The notes: a model not told the origin generated them from the letters alone. A DNA stretch of 64,000 nt from Paracoccus sp. IB05 (GCF_016405985.1 NZ_JAEFCF010000021.1:1-64000); one strand, 5' to 3'. Shown: positions 36,392 through 45,527, counted from the stretch's first letter. Numbers and translations: made by a program.

Positions 36392-37915
36392 ATGTTTGAG
36401 AGCCTTTCAGAACGCCTTGGCGGCGTCTTTGATCGCCTGACGAAACAGGGCGCGCTGAGCGAGGACGATGTTGTATCGGCGATGCGCGAGGTGCGGATCG
36501 CGCTGCTTGAGGCAGACGTTTCGCTGCCGGTCGCGCGCGAATTCATCAGGCGGGTGCAGGAAAAGGCGACGGGCTCGGCGGTCACGAAATCGATTACCCC
36601 CGGCCAGATGGTCGTCAAATTCGTGCATGACGAACTGGTGCGGACGCTCCAGGGCGATGGGCCGGCGGATGCGCTGAAGATCGATAATTCGCCCGCAACC
36701 ATCCTGATGGTGGGTCTGCAGGGCTCGGGCAAAACCACGACCACCGCGAAACTGGCGAAACGGCTGAAAGAGCGCAACGGCAAGCGCGTGCTGCTGGCGT
36801 CTCTGGACACGCAGCGCCCGGCCGCGATGGAGCAGCTCGCGATTCTCGGCACCCAGATCGGTGTCGACAGCCTGCCGATCGTCAAGGGCGAGAGCGCGGT
36901 TCAGATCGCGAAACGCGCGAAAACCCAGGCCAGCCTTGGCGGCTATGATGTGCTCTTCCTTGATACCGCAGGCCGTCTGCATATCGACGAAGTGCTGATG
37001 GACGAGGTTCAGTCCGTCCGCGACATCGCGCAACCGCGCGAAGTGCTGCTGGTGGTTGACGGGTTGACCGGCCAGGACGCGGTCAATGTTGCGACCGAAT
37101 TTGACGGCAAGGTCGGGATCTCCGGCGTCGTGCTGACGCGGATGGATGGCGATGGGCGCGGCGGCGCTGCGCTGTCGATGCGCGCCGTGACCGGCAAGCC
37201 GATCCGTTTTGTCGGCCTTGGCGAGAAAATGGATGCCATCGAGACCTTCGATGCCGAGCGCGTTGCGGGCCGTATCCTTGGCATGGGCGATATCGTCGCC
37301 CTGGTCGAGCGCGCGCAGGAGACGTTTGAAGCCGAACAGGCCGAGCGGATGGCCCGGCGCTTCTCCAAGGGTATGTTCAATATGAACGACCTGAAGATGC
37401 AGCTTGATCAGATGCTGAAAATGGGCGGCATGCAGGGGCTGATGGGGATGCTGCCCGGGATGGGCAAACACCAGGCGGCGGCGGCAGAGGCGGGCCTCAA
37501 CGATTCCATGCTCAAGCGCCAGATCGCGCTGATCAATTCGATGACCAAAAAGGAACGCGCCAATCCCGATATGCTCCAGGCGAGCCGCAAGAAGCGGATC
37601 GCAACGGGTGCCGGGCTTGAGGTGCAGGACCTGAACCGTCTGCTGAAACAGCATAAGCAGATGGCCGATATGATGAAGAAGATGGGCAAGGGGGGCATGA
37701 TGAAGAACATGATCAAGCAATTCCTTGGCAAGGGCGGTGGTATGCCGGACCCGTCTAAAATGTCGCCGGAACAGCTTGCTGAACTGGCAAAGGGTGTGCA
37801 GCAGGGCGCGGGCGGCATGGGTGGCCTGCCGGGCCTCGGCGGTGGCTCGATCCCGGGGATGCCGCGCGGCGTGACCCTGCCGGCCGGCCTTTCGGGAATG
37901 ATGCGCAAGAAATGA
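36392..37915 (+). CDS. ffh: Signal recognition particle protein Ffh
   Basis: 507 residues. Ffh binds 4.5S RNA and signal sequences and targets nascent membrane proteins to FtsY/SecYEG. The N domain is at 1-95, the G1 loop GLQGSGKTT at 108-116, DTAGRLH near 190 and TRMDGDGRGGAAL near 248. The M domain (from about 325) is Met-rich, followed by a Gly/Met tail. The ATG at 36392 follows GAGGAG. ATGA overlap with coq7 starts a run of coupled genes. Confidence 0.97.
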   Translation: MFESLSERLGGVFDRLTKQGALSEDDVVSAMREVRIALLEADVSLPVAREFIRRVQEKATGSAVTKSITPGQMVVKFVHDELVRTLQGDGPADALKIDNSPATILMVGLQGSGKTTTTAKLAKRLKERNGKRVLLASLDTQRPAAMEQLAILGTQIGVDSLPIVKGESAVQIAKRAKTQASLGGYDVLFLDTAGRLHIDEVLMDEVQSVRDIAQPREVLLVVDGLTGQDAVNVATEFDGKVGISGVVLTRMDGDGRGGAALSMRAVTGKPIRFVGLGEKMDAIETFDAERVAGRILGMGDIVALVERAQETFEAEQAERMARRFSKGMFNMNDLKMQLDQMLKMGGMQGLMGMLPGMGKHQAAAAEAGLNDSMLKRQIALINSMTKKERANPDMLQASRKKRIATGAGLEVQDLNRLLKQHKQMADMMKKMGKGGMMKNMIKQFLGKGGGMPDPSKMSPEQLAELAKGVQQGAGGMGGLPGLGGGSIPGMPRGVTLPAGLSGMMRKK

Positions 37916-38478
37916 CGCCTGCCGAGCGCCTCTCAGCGATCCGTATCGCAAAGGTCAATCACGCCGGGGAATACGGCGCGATCCGGATCTATGGCGCGCA
38001 GATTGCGATTTGCCGCCACCTCTGGCCTGCGCTTGCAGACCGGCTGGCGGTGCTGAAGGCGCATGAGATCGAGCATTGCGAGCTGTTCATCACGGCGCTG
38101 CGAGGGCGCGGGGGGCGTCCGTGTCGCGCGATGTATCTTTGGAGCATGGGCGGCTGGGCGCTTGGCGCGGCCTCGACCGTTCTGGGCCCGAATCTGATCT
38201 GGGCCTGCACCGAAGCGGTGGAGGACACCGTTCACCAGCATCTGACCGACCAGCTGGCGTTTTTGCGCAAGCGCGACCCGGCGCTGCATGATCTGATCGA
38301 AAGCATCCGCGCCGAGGAAGAGGGGCATCTGGACCTTGCCCGCGAGCAAAAGACCCATGACACTTGGGCCAGCCGCGCGTTTCAGGCGCTGGCGCGGCAC
38401 AGCGTCAACCTGGTGATCTGGCTTTCGACCTGGGGGGAATCGTCGCGGATGCGGCGCGATCTGGGGGTGGCGGCATGA
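37912..38478 (+). CDS. coq7: Demethoxyubiquinone hydroxylase family protein (Coq7)
   Basis: 188 residues. Coq7 hydroxylates demethoxyubiquinone in ubiquinone synthesis with a carboxylate-bridged di-iron site. The ligands are all visible: Glu20 (NHAGEYGA), Glu52 and His55 (HEIEH), Glu104 (AVEDTV), Glu136 and His139 (EEEGH). It is coupled to ffh and to the first GNAT gene by ATGA overlaps. Confidence 0.88.
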   Translation: MTPAERLSAIRIAKVNHAGEYGAIRIYGAQIAICRHLWPALADRLAVLKAHEIEHCELFITALRGRGGRPCRAMYLWSMGGWALGAASTVLGPNLIWACTEAVEDTVHQHLTDQLAFLRKRDPALHDLIESIRAEEEGHLDLAREQKTHDTWASRAFQALARHSVNLVIWLSTWGESSRMRRDLGVAA

Positions 38479-38993
38479 GCTTTCCGATCCTCACCTCGGA
38501 CCGCCTGGTCCTGCGCGCGCCCCAGGCCGGAGATGTGGCCGCCTTTGTCGCCTTCGCGACCTCGGCGCGGACGCGGTTTGTCGGCGGCGCGAAGACCGCC
38601 GCTCAGGCGTTCGAGAAATTCGCCGGTATGATCGGGCAGTGGCATCTGCGCGGCTATGGCCGGTTCATCATCACCGACCGCGTCAGTGGGGAGGCGCTTG
38701 GCCATGCCGGGCCGCTGCATTTCGACCCCGCCGCGCCGGTCGATCTGACCTGGTCGCTCTGGAGCGCGGAGGCCGAAGGGCGGGGTGTCGCCTCCGAGGC
38801 CGCGCAGATGGTGCAGACCTGGATGGTCGCGGATCCGCGTTTCTCCACGGCGGTGACCTCGATCCACCGCGACAACCACGCGTCAATGACGATTGCCCGC
38901 AGGATCGGCGGCACGCCAACCGACCAGCCCTCGCCGCATATCGCCGGGGCGAGCCTCTGGCATTTCCCGCTGACGGCGGAGGCGACCGCATGA
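38475..38993 (+). CDS. GNAT-family N-acetyltransferase (first of two)
   Basis: 172 residues of the RimJ/RimL-like GNAT group (ILTSDRLVLRAPQAGDVAAF at the start, LTWSLWSAEAEGRGVASEAA as the acetyl-CoA-binding motif A, then IHRDNHASMTIARRIG). ATG chosen where it overlaps the coq7 stop. The next gene is a paralogue, coupled in the same way. Acceptor unknown. Confidence 0.85.
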   Translation: MSFPILTSDRLVLRAPQAGDVAAFVAFATSARTRFVGGAKTAAQAFEKFAGMIGQWHLRGYGRFIITDRVSGEALGHAGPLHFDPAAPVDLTWSLWSAEAEGRGVASEAAQMVQTWMVADPRFSTAVTSIHRDNHASMTIARRIGGTPTDQPSPHIAGASLWHFPLTAEATA

Positions 38994-39529
38994 TCTCGCT
39001 TTCCGGTGCGCCCGTGCTGAACACCCTGCGCCTGACGCTTCGCGCCCCCGAAGAGCGCGATCTGCCGGGCTTCATCGCCTATATGGCAAGCCCCCGTGCG
39101 GTGTTCACCGGCGGGCCGGCCACCGCGTCGGGCGCGTTCCAGACATTTGCGACCGTGATCGGCCATTGGGTGCTGCGCGGCTATGGGCTGTTTGCCGTGA
39201 CGCTTACGGAGACCGGCGAAGCGATCGGGCTTGCCGGCCATCTGAACCCGCCCGCCTGGCCCGAGCCCGAACTGGCCTGGAACCTCTGGGATCCGGCGCA
39301 TGAGGGTTACGGCTATGCGAGCGAAGCGGCTTTCGCCATTCGTGACCACGCATTCGGTGCGCTTGGCTGGAACACGGCGATCAGCATGATTGCGCGCGAC
39401 AATCACCGCTCGATGGCCCTGGCCCGCCGCCTTGGCGCGGCCCCCGAGCGGGATGACGAGATTTTCGGCAAGCCGATGACGATCTGGCGGCACCCGCGCG
39501 CCCCGCAACCGGAGAAACAAGATGAGTGA
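38990..39529 (+). CDS. GNAT-family N-acetyltransferase (second of two)
   Basis: 179 residues, similar to the gene before it over its length: NTLRLTLRAPEERDLPGFIAY, ELAWNLWDPAHEGYGYASEA and ARDNHRSMALARRLG. The pair looks like a tandem duplication that has diverged. Starts at the ATG overlapping the preceding TGA. Its last 8 bases overlap the chorismate mutase start. Confidence 0.85.
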   Translation: MISLSGAPVLNTLRLTLRAPEERDLPGFIAYMASPRAVFTGGPATASGAFQTFATVIGHWVLRGYGLFAVTLTETGEAIGLAGHLNPPAWPEPELAWNLWDPAHEGYGYASEAAFAIRDHAFGALGWNTAISMIARDNHRSMALARRLGAAPERDDEIFGKPMTIWRHPRAPQPEKQDE

Positions 39530-39818
39530 TCCTGTCGCACGCGCCGCTGAGCTGCTGAAAGAACATCGCGATTCGATTGACCGGCTGGACGCGATCCTCG
39601 TCTATACGCTGGCCGAGAGGTTCAAGCATACGCAATCGGTTGGCCGGCTGAAGGCCGCGCATGACCTTCCCCCATCCGACCCCGCCCGCGAGGCGCGTCA
39701 GATCGAACGTCTGGAAAAGCTGGCCGATGAGGCCCGTCTCGATCCGGAATTCGCCAAGAAATTCCTGACCTTCATCATATCCGAAGTCATCAGGCATCAC
39801 GAGAAACTGCAAAAATAA
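39522..39818 (+). CDS. Chorismate mutase (AroQ type)
   Basis: 98 residues, all-helical AroQ fold: ELLKEHRDSIDRLDAILVYTLAERF, KHTQSVGRLKA, and the C-terminal FLTFIISEVIRHHEKLQ. It turns chorismate into prephenate for Phe/Tyr synthesis. Conserved basic residues Arg16 and Lys54 are in place. Embedded in the ffh run, it ends that chain of overlapping genes before rpsP. Confidence 0.9.
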   Translation: MSDPVARAAELLKEHRDSIDRLDAILVYTLAERFKHTQSVGRLKAAHDLPPSDPAREARQIERLEKLADEARLDPEFAKKFLTFIISEVIRHHEKLQK

Positions 39819-39861
39819 GCGGGTTTGACCCCCGCGATACAGACATCTGAAGGAGATACCC

Positions 39862-40221
39862 ATGTCTATGAAAATCCGTCTCGCCCGTGGCGGCTCGAAA
39901 AAGCGCCCGTTCTACGCAATCGTTGCGACCGATTCGCGCATGCCGCGCGATGGCCGCTTCATCGAGAAGCTGGGCACCTATAACCCGCTGCTGGCAAAAG
40001 ACAACGAAGCCCGCGTCGTGCTGAATGTCGAGCGCATCCAATACTGGCTGAGCCAGGGCGCCCAGGCGACCGACCGCGTGGCCCGCTTCCTGGAATCGGC
40101 TGGTCTGAAAGAGAAAGCCGTCCGCTCGAACCTGAAATCGGCTGTCCCGGGCAAAGCAATGGCCGAGCGCGCTGCCAAGAAAGCCGCCCGTTCGGAAGCT
40201 CCGGCTGCTGCTGAAGCGTGA
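39862..40221 (+). CDS. rpsP: 30S ribosomal protein S16
   Basis: 119 residues, starting [22 protein letters not shown]16 is a 16S 5'-domain assembly protein. The Ala/Lys-rich C-terminal extension is common in alphaproteobacteria. GAAGGAGAT is eight bases ahead of the ATG. First gene of the rpsP-rimM-trmD-rplS group. Confidence 0.98.
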   Translation: MSMKIRLARGGSKKRPFYAIVATDSRMPRDGRFIEKLGTYNPLLAKDNEARVVLNVERIQYWLSQGAQATDRVARFLESAGLKEKAVRSNLKSAVPGKAMAERAAKKAARSEAPAAAEA

Positions 40222-40231
40222 GCAAAACACG

Positions 40232-40258
40232 GATGGCCCCTTCACCGGGGCCATCTGT
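40232..40258 (+). terminator. Hairpin between rpsP and rimM
   Basis: GATGGCCCC-TTCACC-GGGGCCATC then TGTTCC. The T tract is weak and rimM begins 20 bases on, so partial termination or differential expression of rpsP over rimM is more likely than a full stop. Confidence 0.5.
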
Positions 40259-40277
40259 TCCAGGACTGGAGCGGGCT

Positions 40278-40784
40278 ATGTCTGACGACCGGATTTGTGT
40301 CGGTTCCATCGCGGGTGCCTGGGGGGTCCGGGGCGAGGTGCGGCTGAAAAGCTTTTGCGCCGAGCCGACCGATATCGCCTCATATGGCCCGCTTTTCACC
40401 AAAGACGGCAATCGCAGCTTTGCGGTGACCCTGACCAGGCCGGTCGCGGGGGCCATCGGGGCGCGTCTGTCCGGCATTTCCACCAAGGAAGAGGCCGATG
40501 CTCTGCGTGGGACAGAGCTTTATGTCGCGCGTGACCGCCTGCCTGGCCTGCCGGATGATGAATTCTATCACACCGATCTGATCGGGCTTGCGGTGAAAGA
40601 CACCGGCGGCGCAGGCCTCGGGACGGTGATCGCGGTCCATAATCACGGGGCAGGGGATCTGATCGAGATCCGGCTCACCGGGAAAGCCGCGCCGCTGCTG
40701 CTTCCCTTTACACAGGCAACCGTGCCCACCGTTGATCTTGCACGCGGAGTGCTGATCGCCGATCTGCCGGAAGGTCTGGACTGA
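40278..40784 (+). CDS. rimM: 16S rRNA processing protein RimM
   Basis: 168 residues. RimM binds S19 in the 30S head and helps 16S 3'-major domain maturation. The N-terminal barrel has CVGSIAGAWGVRGEVRLKSF; the PRC-barrel C-terminal half has YHTDLIGLAVKD and LLPFTQATVPTVDL. The ATG at 40278 follows GGAGCGGG; an in-frame codon at 40218 falls in the hairpin and is not used. Confidence 0.96.
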   Translation: MSDDRICVGSIAGAWGVRGEVRLKSFCAEPTDIASYGPLFTKDGNRSFAVTLTRPVAGAIGARLSGISTKEEADALRGTELYVARDRLPGLPDDEFYHTDLIGLAVKDTGGAGLGTVIAVHNHGAGDLIEIRLTGKAAPLLLPFTQATVPTVDLARGVLIADLPEGLD

Positions 40785-41178
40785 AGCCGGGCCTGACTGC
40801 CGGCCAGCCCGGTCCGGTCTGTCCGGCCGAATGTGCTGGCCATGAAGTCTCGCCTTTTGGTCCCTGTCTTTTCTAAACCATGCCAGCGCCACAGGCGTTA
40901 AGGCATTTTCAGACTTGCCACAGCTTCCGCCGTCGTTCCGGAAACACTGTGGCCAGCGCGGCTGGATTGTTACCGTCTCCGGCGAGAACTTTTCTTAAAT
41001 CCCTCGGATTTTCCAGGGCCCGACACGGCGCTGCCTTGTTTTTGCCATGGCTGGTCCCTCTCGTTGAAACCGTCACCTGCGGGTCGGGATATGCAGGGCC
41101 GGCGCGGGTCCTCACCAGGGTCGGGGTCGTGATGGCAACAGGGCGGATCGCAATCCGCATCGGCGAAAGGGACGCGTC
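40785..41178. other. Intergenic region between rimM and the membrane protein gene
   Basis: 394 bases in which no gene, promoter pair or strong terminator was supported. Composition stays GC-rich. Confidence 0.4.
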
Positions 41179-42186
41179 GTGACGCATCGGAAGCGGCTGA
41201 TACAGGCGACAACTGTTCTCCTTTACATGGGGCCGCTGCTGGCCGGACTGGCCGGTTTCGGTGCGGCCTATCTGCCGCCCTTCGTGGCTTTGTTCATGCT
41301 CTGGCTGGTGATGCTCCGGCCGCATAAATGGCCGCAACGCTTTGGCGAATGGCTGACCCTCAGGGCGGGACTGGCGGCGCTGACGCTCCTGTGCTCGCAG
41401 ATCCTTTTCGTGGCCTTGCTGTTCGGGGTCGGGCGCGGCATCGGCGGCGTGCTTGGCTATGTGCCGCTGTTCAACCCTTTGCTGCCGGTGGCGCTGTCGC
41501 TTGTGGCACTGCCGCTGCTGCGGATGGCCTGGGTGCCTGAACTGGCACTGGTGACTGGCGAAACCATCGACCAGCTGCTCTGGAGCGATGAGGCAGGTGC
41601 AGGGCGACCGCGCCCGGTTCCGGCTTCGGCCGAGGCTGCGGTCTCTGAGCTGTTTGCCCTGGCTGAGGATGGCGCAACCGCGGCCGGGGTCATGCTGGAA
41701 CAGCTCGGAGATTTCCTAGACACCGGCGATATCTGGTCACGGCTTGCGGCACTTACGGCGGCACTGAATGCCTGCCCCGCGAGCCAGCATGTGGCACTCA
41801 GAACGGCGGTCATTCTGAAAGCCACAGAACCTTTCCCGCATTCGGACTATACGGTGCCGGGCGAGATGCGGACGGCCTTTGCCGCTGCCGGAACCTCGGA
41901 GGAGCTCCTGTCGCTCCTGTCGTTGCGAGGCCGGGCGCTTTTGCACAGGATCCCGGCGATGGCACAATATTTCCCACCGGCTGGCATGGCAGAGGATCTC
42001 GCCGGGGCCTGCGAAGGCAGCGCTGCGGCACGCGCTTTGCGTGACCTCGCGGCGGCCCTGGCAGCAGCCGGAGCGCCAGCGCAGGCATCAGGTCGGGCAA
42101 GCGAGACGGCACGGAGCAAGCCCGCCGCCGCGCGGCCGGTCACCCCTGGCTTTGTGCCGCCGGTTGCCGGCGCCCGGCAGGCCTGA
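41179..42186 (+). CDS. Membrane protein of unknown function
   Basis: 335 residues from GTG (MTHRKRLIQATTVLLYMGP). Four hydrophobic segments lie within about residues 8-120, the rest is an Ala-rich, probably cytoplasmic, helical region with a Pro/Ala tail (RPVTPGFVPPVAGARQA). No family was recognised. It sits between rimM and trmD, which are usually closer, and may be lineage-specific. Confidence 0.65.
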   Translation: MTHRKRLIQATTVLLYMGPLLAGLAGFGAAYLPPFVALFMLWLVMLRPHKWPQRFGEWLTLRAGLAALTLLCSQILFVALLFGVGRGIGGVLGYVPLFNPLLPVALSLVALPLLRMAWVPELALVTGETIDQLLWSDEAGAGRPRPVPASAEAAVSELFALAEDGATAAGVMLEQLGDFLDTGDIWSRLAALTAALNACPASQHVALRTAVILKATEPFPHSDYTVPGEMRTAFAAAGTSEELLSLLSLRGRALLHRIPAMAQYFPPAGMAEDLAGACEGSAAARALRDLAAALAAAGAPAQASGRASETARSKPAAARPVTPGFVPPVAGARQA

Positions 42187-42310
42187 AACGCGGGGCCTCT
42201 GACGCGAGGGCTTTGCCTCGGATGAGACGGGCGGATCGGGAAACCGCTCCGCCCTGGTGATTTCACGCACGACCCTTTCGTGACGACAGGTTTCGCGCTA
42301 GAGCGGGGCC

Positions 42311-43177
42311 ATGAGTGAAGAACCCGGTAAACAGCAAGCGACTGGCGGAGGGACTGAGGGTCCCGGCAACGGGGCTGCGCCCGACCGCAGCCATGGCAAA
42401 CTGAAGATCAGCGCCTCCCTGAAGCCGCGCGATCTGATGCAGGAGCCGCGTCTCCTGCACGGGGCGTTTGAAACCAGGATCGTCACCCTGTTCCCCGACG
42501 CCTTCCCCGGCACGCTCGGTCTCTCGCTGACGGGCAAAGCGCTGGAGATGGGGCGCTGGCGGCTGGAAACCTTTGATCTGCGCCAGTTCGGCGAGGGCCG
42601 GCACCGCAATGTCGATGACACACCTGCGGGGGGCGGCGCGGGAATGGTGCTGCGGGCGGATGTGACACATCGTGCGCTCGCCGCGGCGATGGAGGGGGTG
42701 CGCGCCAGCCGCGCCACCTGGCCGCTGATCTATCTCTCGCCACGCGGCCGGCCGTTCGATCAGTCGATGGCGCGCCGGTTTGCGGCGGGCGAGGGGATGA
42801 CGCTGCTCTGTGGCCGGTTCGAAGGGGTCGACCAGCGCCTGCTGGACCATTGGCAGATTGAAGAGGTCAGCCTCGGCGATTTCGTGATGACCGGGGGTGA
42901 GATTGCGGCCCAGGCCGTGCTGGATGCGACGCTGCGGCTTCTGCCCGGCGTGCTGGGCAATGCAGAATCGGCCGTGGAGGAGAGTTTCTCCGACGGGCTG
43001 CTGGAGCATCCGCAATATACCAGGCCGGCAGAGTGGGAAGGGCGTGGGATCCCGCCGGTGCTGATGTCCGGCAATCACCGCGAAATCGCCAAATGGCGTC
43101 AGGCGCAGTCAGAAGAAATCACAGCCGCGCGGCGGCCCGATCTCTGGGATGCATTTCGCAAGCGGAAAGGGTGTTGA
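42311..43177 (+). CDS. trmD: tRNA (guanine-N1)-methyltransferase TrmD
   Basis: 288 residues. TrmD makes m1G37 in tRNAs and prevents frameshifting. The SPOUT knot motifs are present: LSPRGRPFDQ, LCGRFEGVDQR and SLGDFVMTGGE. The core starts near residue 54 (TRIVTLFPDAFPG); about 50 residues precede it (SHGKLKISASLKPRDLM), longer than E. coli TrmD but similar to what I recall from Rhodobacteraceae. No better internal start is evident. Confidence 0.96.
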   Translation: MSEEPGKQQATGGGTEGPGNGAAPDRSHGKLKISASLKPRDLMQEPRLLHGAFETRIVTLFPDAFPGTLGLSLTGKALEMGRWRLETFDLRQFGEGRHRNVDDTPAGGGAGMVLRADVTHRALAAAMEGVRASRATWPLIYLSPRGRPFDQSMARRFAAGEGMTLLCGRFEGVDQRLLDHWQIEEVSLGDFVMTGGEIAAQAVLDATLRLLPGVLGNAESAVEESFSDGLLEHPQYTRPAEWEGRGIPPVLMSGNHREIAKWRQAQSEEITAARRPDLWDAFRKRKGC

Positions 43178-43290
43178 GGGGGCCAGCCCCCTCGCGCGTA
43201 CCGCGCTCACCCCCGGGATATTTAAGGACAGAAAATGAAAGCCTTCTTTTGTCATTTTCTGTCCTTAAATATCCCCGCCGGAGGCATCCC
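43178..43290. repeat. Dispersed inverted repeat, type B (copy B1)
   Basis: A perfect 24-bp inverted repeat: arm 43215-43238 (GGGATATTTAAGGACAGAAA...) pairs with 43252-43275 over 13 bases. On its left are GGGGGCCAGCCCCC and GCGCGTACCGCGC hairpins, on its right CGCCGGAGGCATCC. It directly follows trmD and may terminate it. Confidence 0.85.
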
Positions 43291-43320
43291 GGCAGCATGC
43301 CGGGACAGGATGCGCGCCGC

Positions 43321-43349
43321 TTGACCGGAATGCCGTCAGCGCCTATAGC
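43321..43349 (+). promoter_or_regulatory. Promoter candidate for rplS
   Basis: TTGACC at 43321-43326, a 17-base spacer, TATAGC at 43344-43349. It lies after the repeat and about 230 bases before rplS, so the rplS-rpmE pair can be expressed apart from trmD. Confidence 0.6.
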
Positions 43350-43577
43350 CAGCGGGTCCGGGGTGAAAGCCTGTCGGACCCGATTCCTTTTGTCTGATCG
43401 AACCGTCTTCTTCGGCGGGGGCAGGCAGGGCGCGGCATGCTGAAAAGCAAAGTAAACCGAACCGATCTCCGGCGGGCCGGTCGCGCAACACGCGATGCGG
43501 GGACCCGAAAGAAGACCAGGAGCTCTCGGCCAGGATCACCTCTGCGGACAAAAACCGCAGGCATATGGAGAAATGCG

Positions 43578-43952
43578 ATGAACCTGATCGCTCAGATCGA
43601 GGCGGAGCAGATTGCCGCCCTCGACAAGAAGATCCCTGATTTCAAGGCCGGCGATACCATTCGCGTCGGCTATAAAGTGACCGAAGGCACCCGTTCGCGC
43701 GTGCAGGCCTATGAAGGCGTCTGCATCGCCCGCAAAGGCGGCGCGACCCTCGCAGCCTCGTTCACCGTCCGCAAGATTTCCTTCGGCGAAGGTGTGGAAC
43801 GTGTGTTCCCGCTGTACTCGACCAACATCGATTCGATCGACGTGGTCCGCCGCGGTAAAGTCCGTCGCGCCAAGCTGTATTACCTGCGCGCGCGCCGCGG
43901 CAAATCGGCCCGGATCGCCGAAGACAGCACCTATAAAGCCAAATCGGAATAA
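43578..43952 (+). CDS. rplS: 50S ribosomal protein L19
   Basis: 124 residues, beginning [22 protein letters not shown]19 lies at the subunit interface near the 30S bridge B8. The signature [20 protein letters not shown] and the basic [18 protein letters not shown] are typical. ATG at 43578 with GGAG at 43567-43570. rpmE follows after 11 bases. Confidence 0.97.
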   Translation: MNLIAQIEAEQIAALDKKIPDFKAGDTIRVGYKVTEGTRSRVQAYEGVCIARKGGATLAASFTVRKISFGEGVERVFPLYSTNIDSIDVVRRGKVRRAKLYYLRARRGKSARIAEDSTYKAKSE

Positions 43953-43963
43953 GGAGAGCCGAG

Positions 43964-44185
43964 ATGAAAGAGGGCATTCACCCCGAATATCACTTCATCG
44001 AAGTGAAAATGACCGACGGCTCGACCTATCAGACCCGTTCGACCTGGGGCAAAGCGGGCGACACCATGTCGCTCGACATCGACCCGCTGGCGCATCCGGC
44101 CTGGACCGGACAGTCGGCCAAGCTGATGGATACCGGCGGCCGCGTGTCGAAGTTCAAAAACAAATATGCCGGCCTTGGGTTCTGA
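43964..44185 (+). CDS. rpmE: 50S ribosomal protein L31 (zinc-free form)
   Basis: 73 residues, [20 protein letters not shown] to [14 protein letters not shown]. The C-terminal signature fits L31; the CXXC zinc ligands of the C+ form are absent, as no Cys occurs at all. L31 bridges the subunits at the central protuberance. GGAGAG precedes the start. Its end overlaps a possible longer reading of the next gene. Confidence 0.95.
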   Translation: MKEGIHPEYHFIEVKMTDGSTYQTRSTWGKAGDTMSLDIDPLAHPAWTGQSAKLMDTGGRVSKFKNKYAGLGF

Positions 44186-44201
44186 GACCTGGCACAGCTA
44201 C

Positions 44202-44230
44202 AAAAGGCGCATCTTCGGATGCGCCTTTTT
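44202..44230 (+). terminator. Terminator after rpmE
   Basis: AAAAGGCGCATC-TTCG-GATGCGCCTTTTTG, 17 bases after the rpmE stop. A T run follows the stem. Confidence 0.9.
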
Positions 44231-44237
44231 GCTTTGG

Positions 44238-44597
44238 ATGCTGCTGGCATGCGGGGCCGGCGTTGCGGCAGATCCTTTCGCGGCCTTTGACGGTGAGTTC
44301 GCGCCACAAGCAGATTTATCGCGCTGCGAAAAGCGCCCGATCGGGTTCCGGTCTCAGGAGGGCGGTACTGTTCTCACGCTTTGGGGCTACAGTGAAAGTG
44401 GCTGTTTCGATCCGTCTTACCGCGTTCTCGGGCACGGGCCGGACTATCTGATCCTGTCCTGGCTGCGGCTGCCCGAGGGGGATTTTCCGCTCGCCCCAGA
44501 TGAGGATCGGCCTGAACGGCGTCTTCGACGCGACGCGGACGGACGTGTTTGTCTGGGGGAGTTTCCGGGTAATGACGCCGCTTATGACTGCGACTGA
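44238..44597 (+). CDS. Possible small secreted Cys-containing protein
   Basis: 119 residues if the ATG at 44238 is used (MLLACGAGVAADPFAAFDGE); the frame is open back to 44166, across the rpmE terminator, and TTG at 44229 would lengthen the short signal-like stretch. The rest has three further Cys (SRCEKRP, ESGCFDPS, GRVCLGEF) and a final YDCD. No family recognised, and no clear ribosome binding site. Codon use is like its neighbours. Confidence 0.5.
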   Translation: MLLACGAGVAADPFAAFDGEFAPQADLSRCEKRPIGFRSQEGGTVLTLWGYSESGCFDPSYRVLGHGPDYLILSWLRLPEGDFPLAPDEDRPERRLRRDADGRVCLGEFPGNDAAYDCD

Positions 44598-44717
44598 TAT
44601 GTTCCCTGTGCGGCAGCAGAAACCGCCTGAGATGCCGGATCGTGGATTTCCTCTTCCCCTTTTGTCCGGTCCTTGCCAATAGACAGGCTGGAATGACCCC
44701 GGGGGAGAGCCACTGCC

Positions 44718-45527
44718 ATGGCGCATATCATCGTCGTCGGAAACGAAAAGGGCGGGTCGGGGAAATCGACCACCTCCATGCATGTCGCAACGGCTCTGGC
44801 CCGGATGGGGCATCGGGTGGGTGCGCTGGATCTTGATCTCAGGCAGCGCAGTTTTGGTCGCTATGTTGAAAACCGCCGGGCCTTTCTTGCGAAAGCCGGG
44901 CTGGATCTGCCATCGCCGGATTACCGCGAATTGCCCGATGTCGACGAGCCAAGCCTCGTGGATGGTGAAAACCCGTTCGACCAGCGTCTGACGGCGGCGG
45001 TCTCGGCGCTGGATCCGGTCAAGGATTTCATCGTGATCGATTGCCCCGGCAGCCATACGCGGCTGAGCCAGGTGGCGCATTCGCTGGCCGATACGCTGAT
45101 CACGCCGCTGAACGATTCATTCGTTGATTTCGACCTTCTGGCCCGGATCGACCCGGAATCCGGCAAGGTGAAGGGCCCGTCGATCTATGCTGAGATGGTC
45201 TGGGGCGCGCGGCAATTGCGGGCGCAGGCTGCGCTGAAGCCGATCGACTGGATCGTCCTGCGCAACCGTCTGGGCGCCCAGGCGATGCATAACAAGAAGA
45301 AGGTCGGTGCCGCGCTGGAGGATCTCTCCCGCCGCATCGGCTTTCGTGTGGCGCCCGGCTTTTCCGAACGCGTGATCTTTCGCGAGCTGTTTCCGCGCGG
45401 TCTGACGCTGCTCGACCTGAAGGATACCGGGGTCGAGCAGATGAACCTCTCCAACGTGGCCGCGCGGCAGGAACTGCGTGACCTGATCAATGCGCTCAGG
45501 CTTCCTGCTGTGACGGCTGCGTTCTGA
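44718..45527 (+). CDS. mipZ: Division-plane positioning ATPase MipZ
   Basis: 269 residues of the ParA/MinD family. The deviant Walker A GNEKGGSGKST (residues 8-18, Lys11 and Lys16) and DLDLRQRSFGRYVENR match MipZ, the alphaproteobacterial protein that binds ParB and inhibits FtsZ away from midcell. FIVIDCPGSHTRLS is Walker B. No parB is nearby. GGGGGAGAG precedes the ATG. Its last 32 bases overlap a small antisense gene. Confidence 0.88.
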   Translation: MAHIIVVGNEKGGSGKSTTSMHVATALARMGHRVGALDLDLRQRSFGRYVENRRAFLAKAGLDLPSPDYRELPDVDEPSLVDGENPFDQRLTAAVSALDPVKDFIVIDCPGSHTRLSQVAHSLADTLITPLNDSFVDFDLLARIDPESGKVKGPSIYAEMVWGARQLRAQAALKPIDWIVLRNRLGAQAMHNKKKVGAALEDLSRRIGFRVAPGFSERVIFRELFPRGLTLLDLKDTGVEQMNLSNVAARQELRDLINALRLPAVTAAF

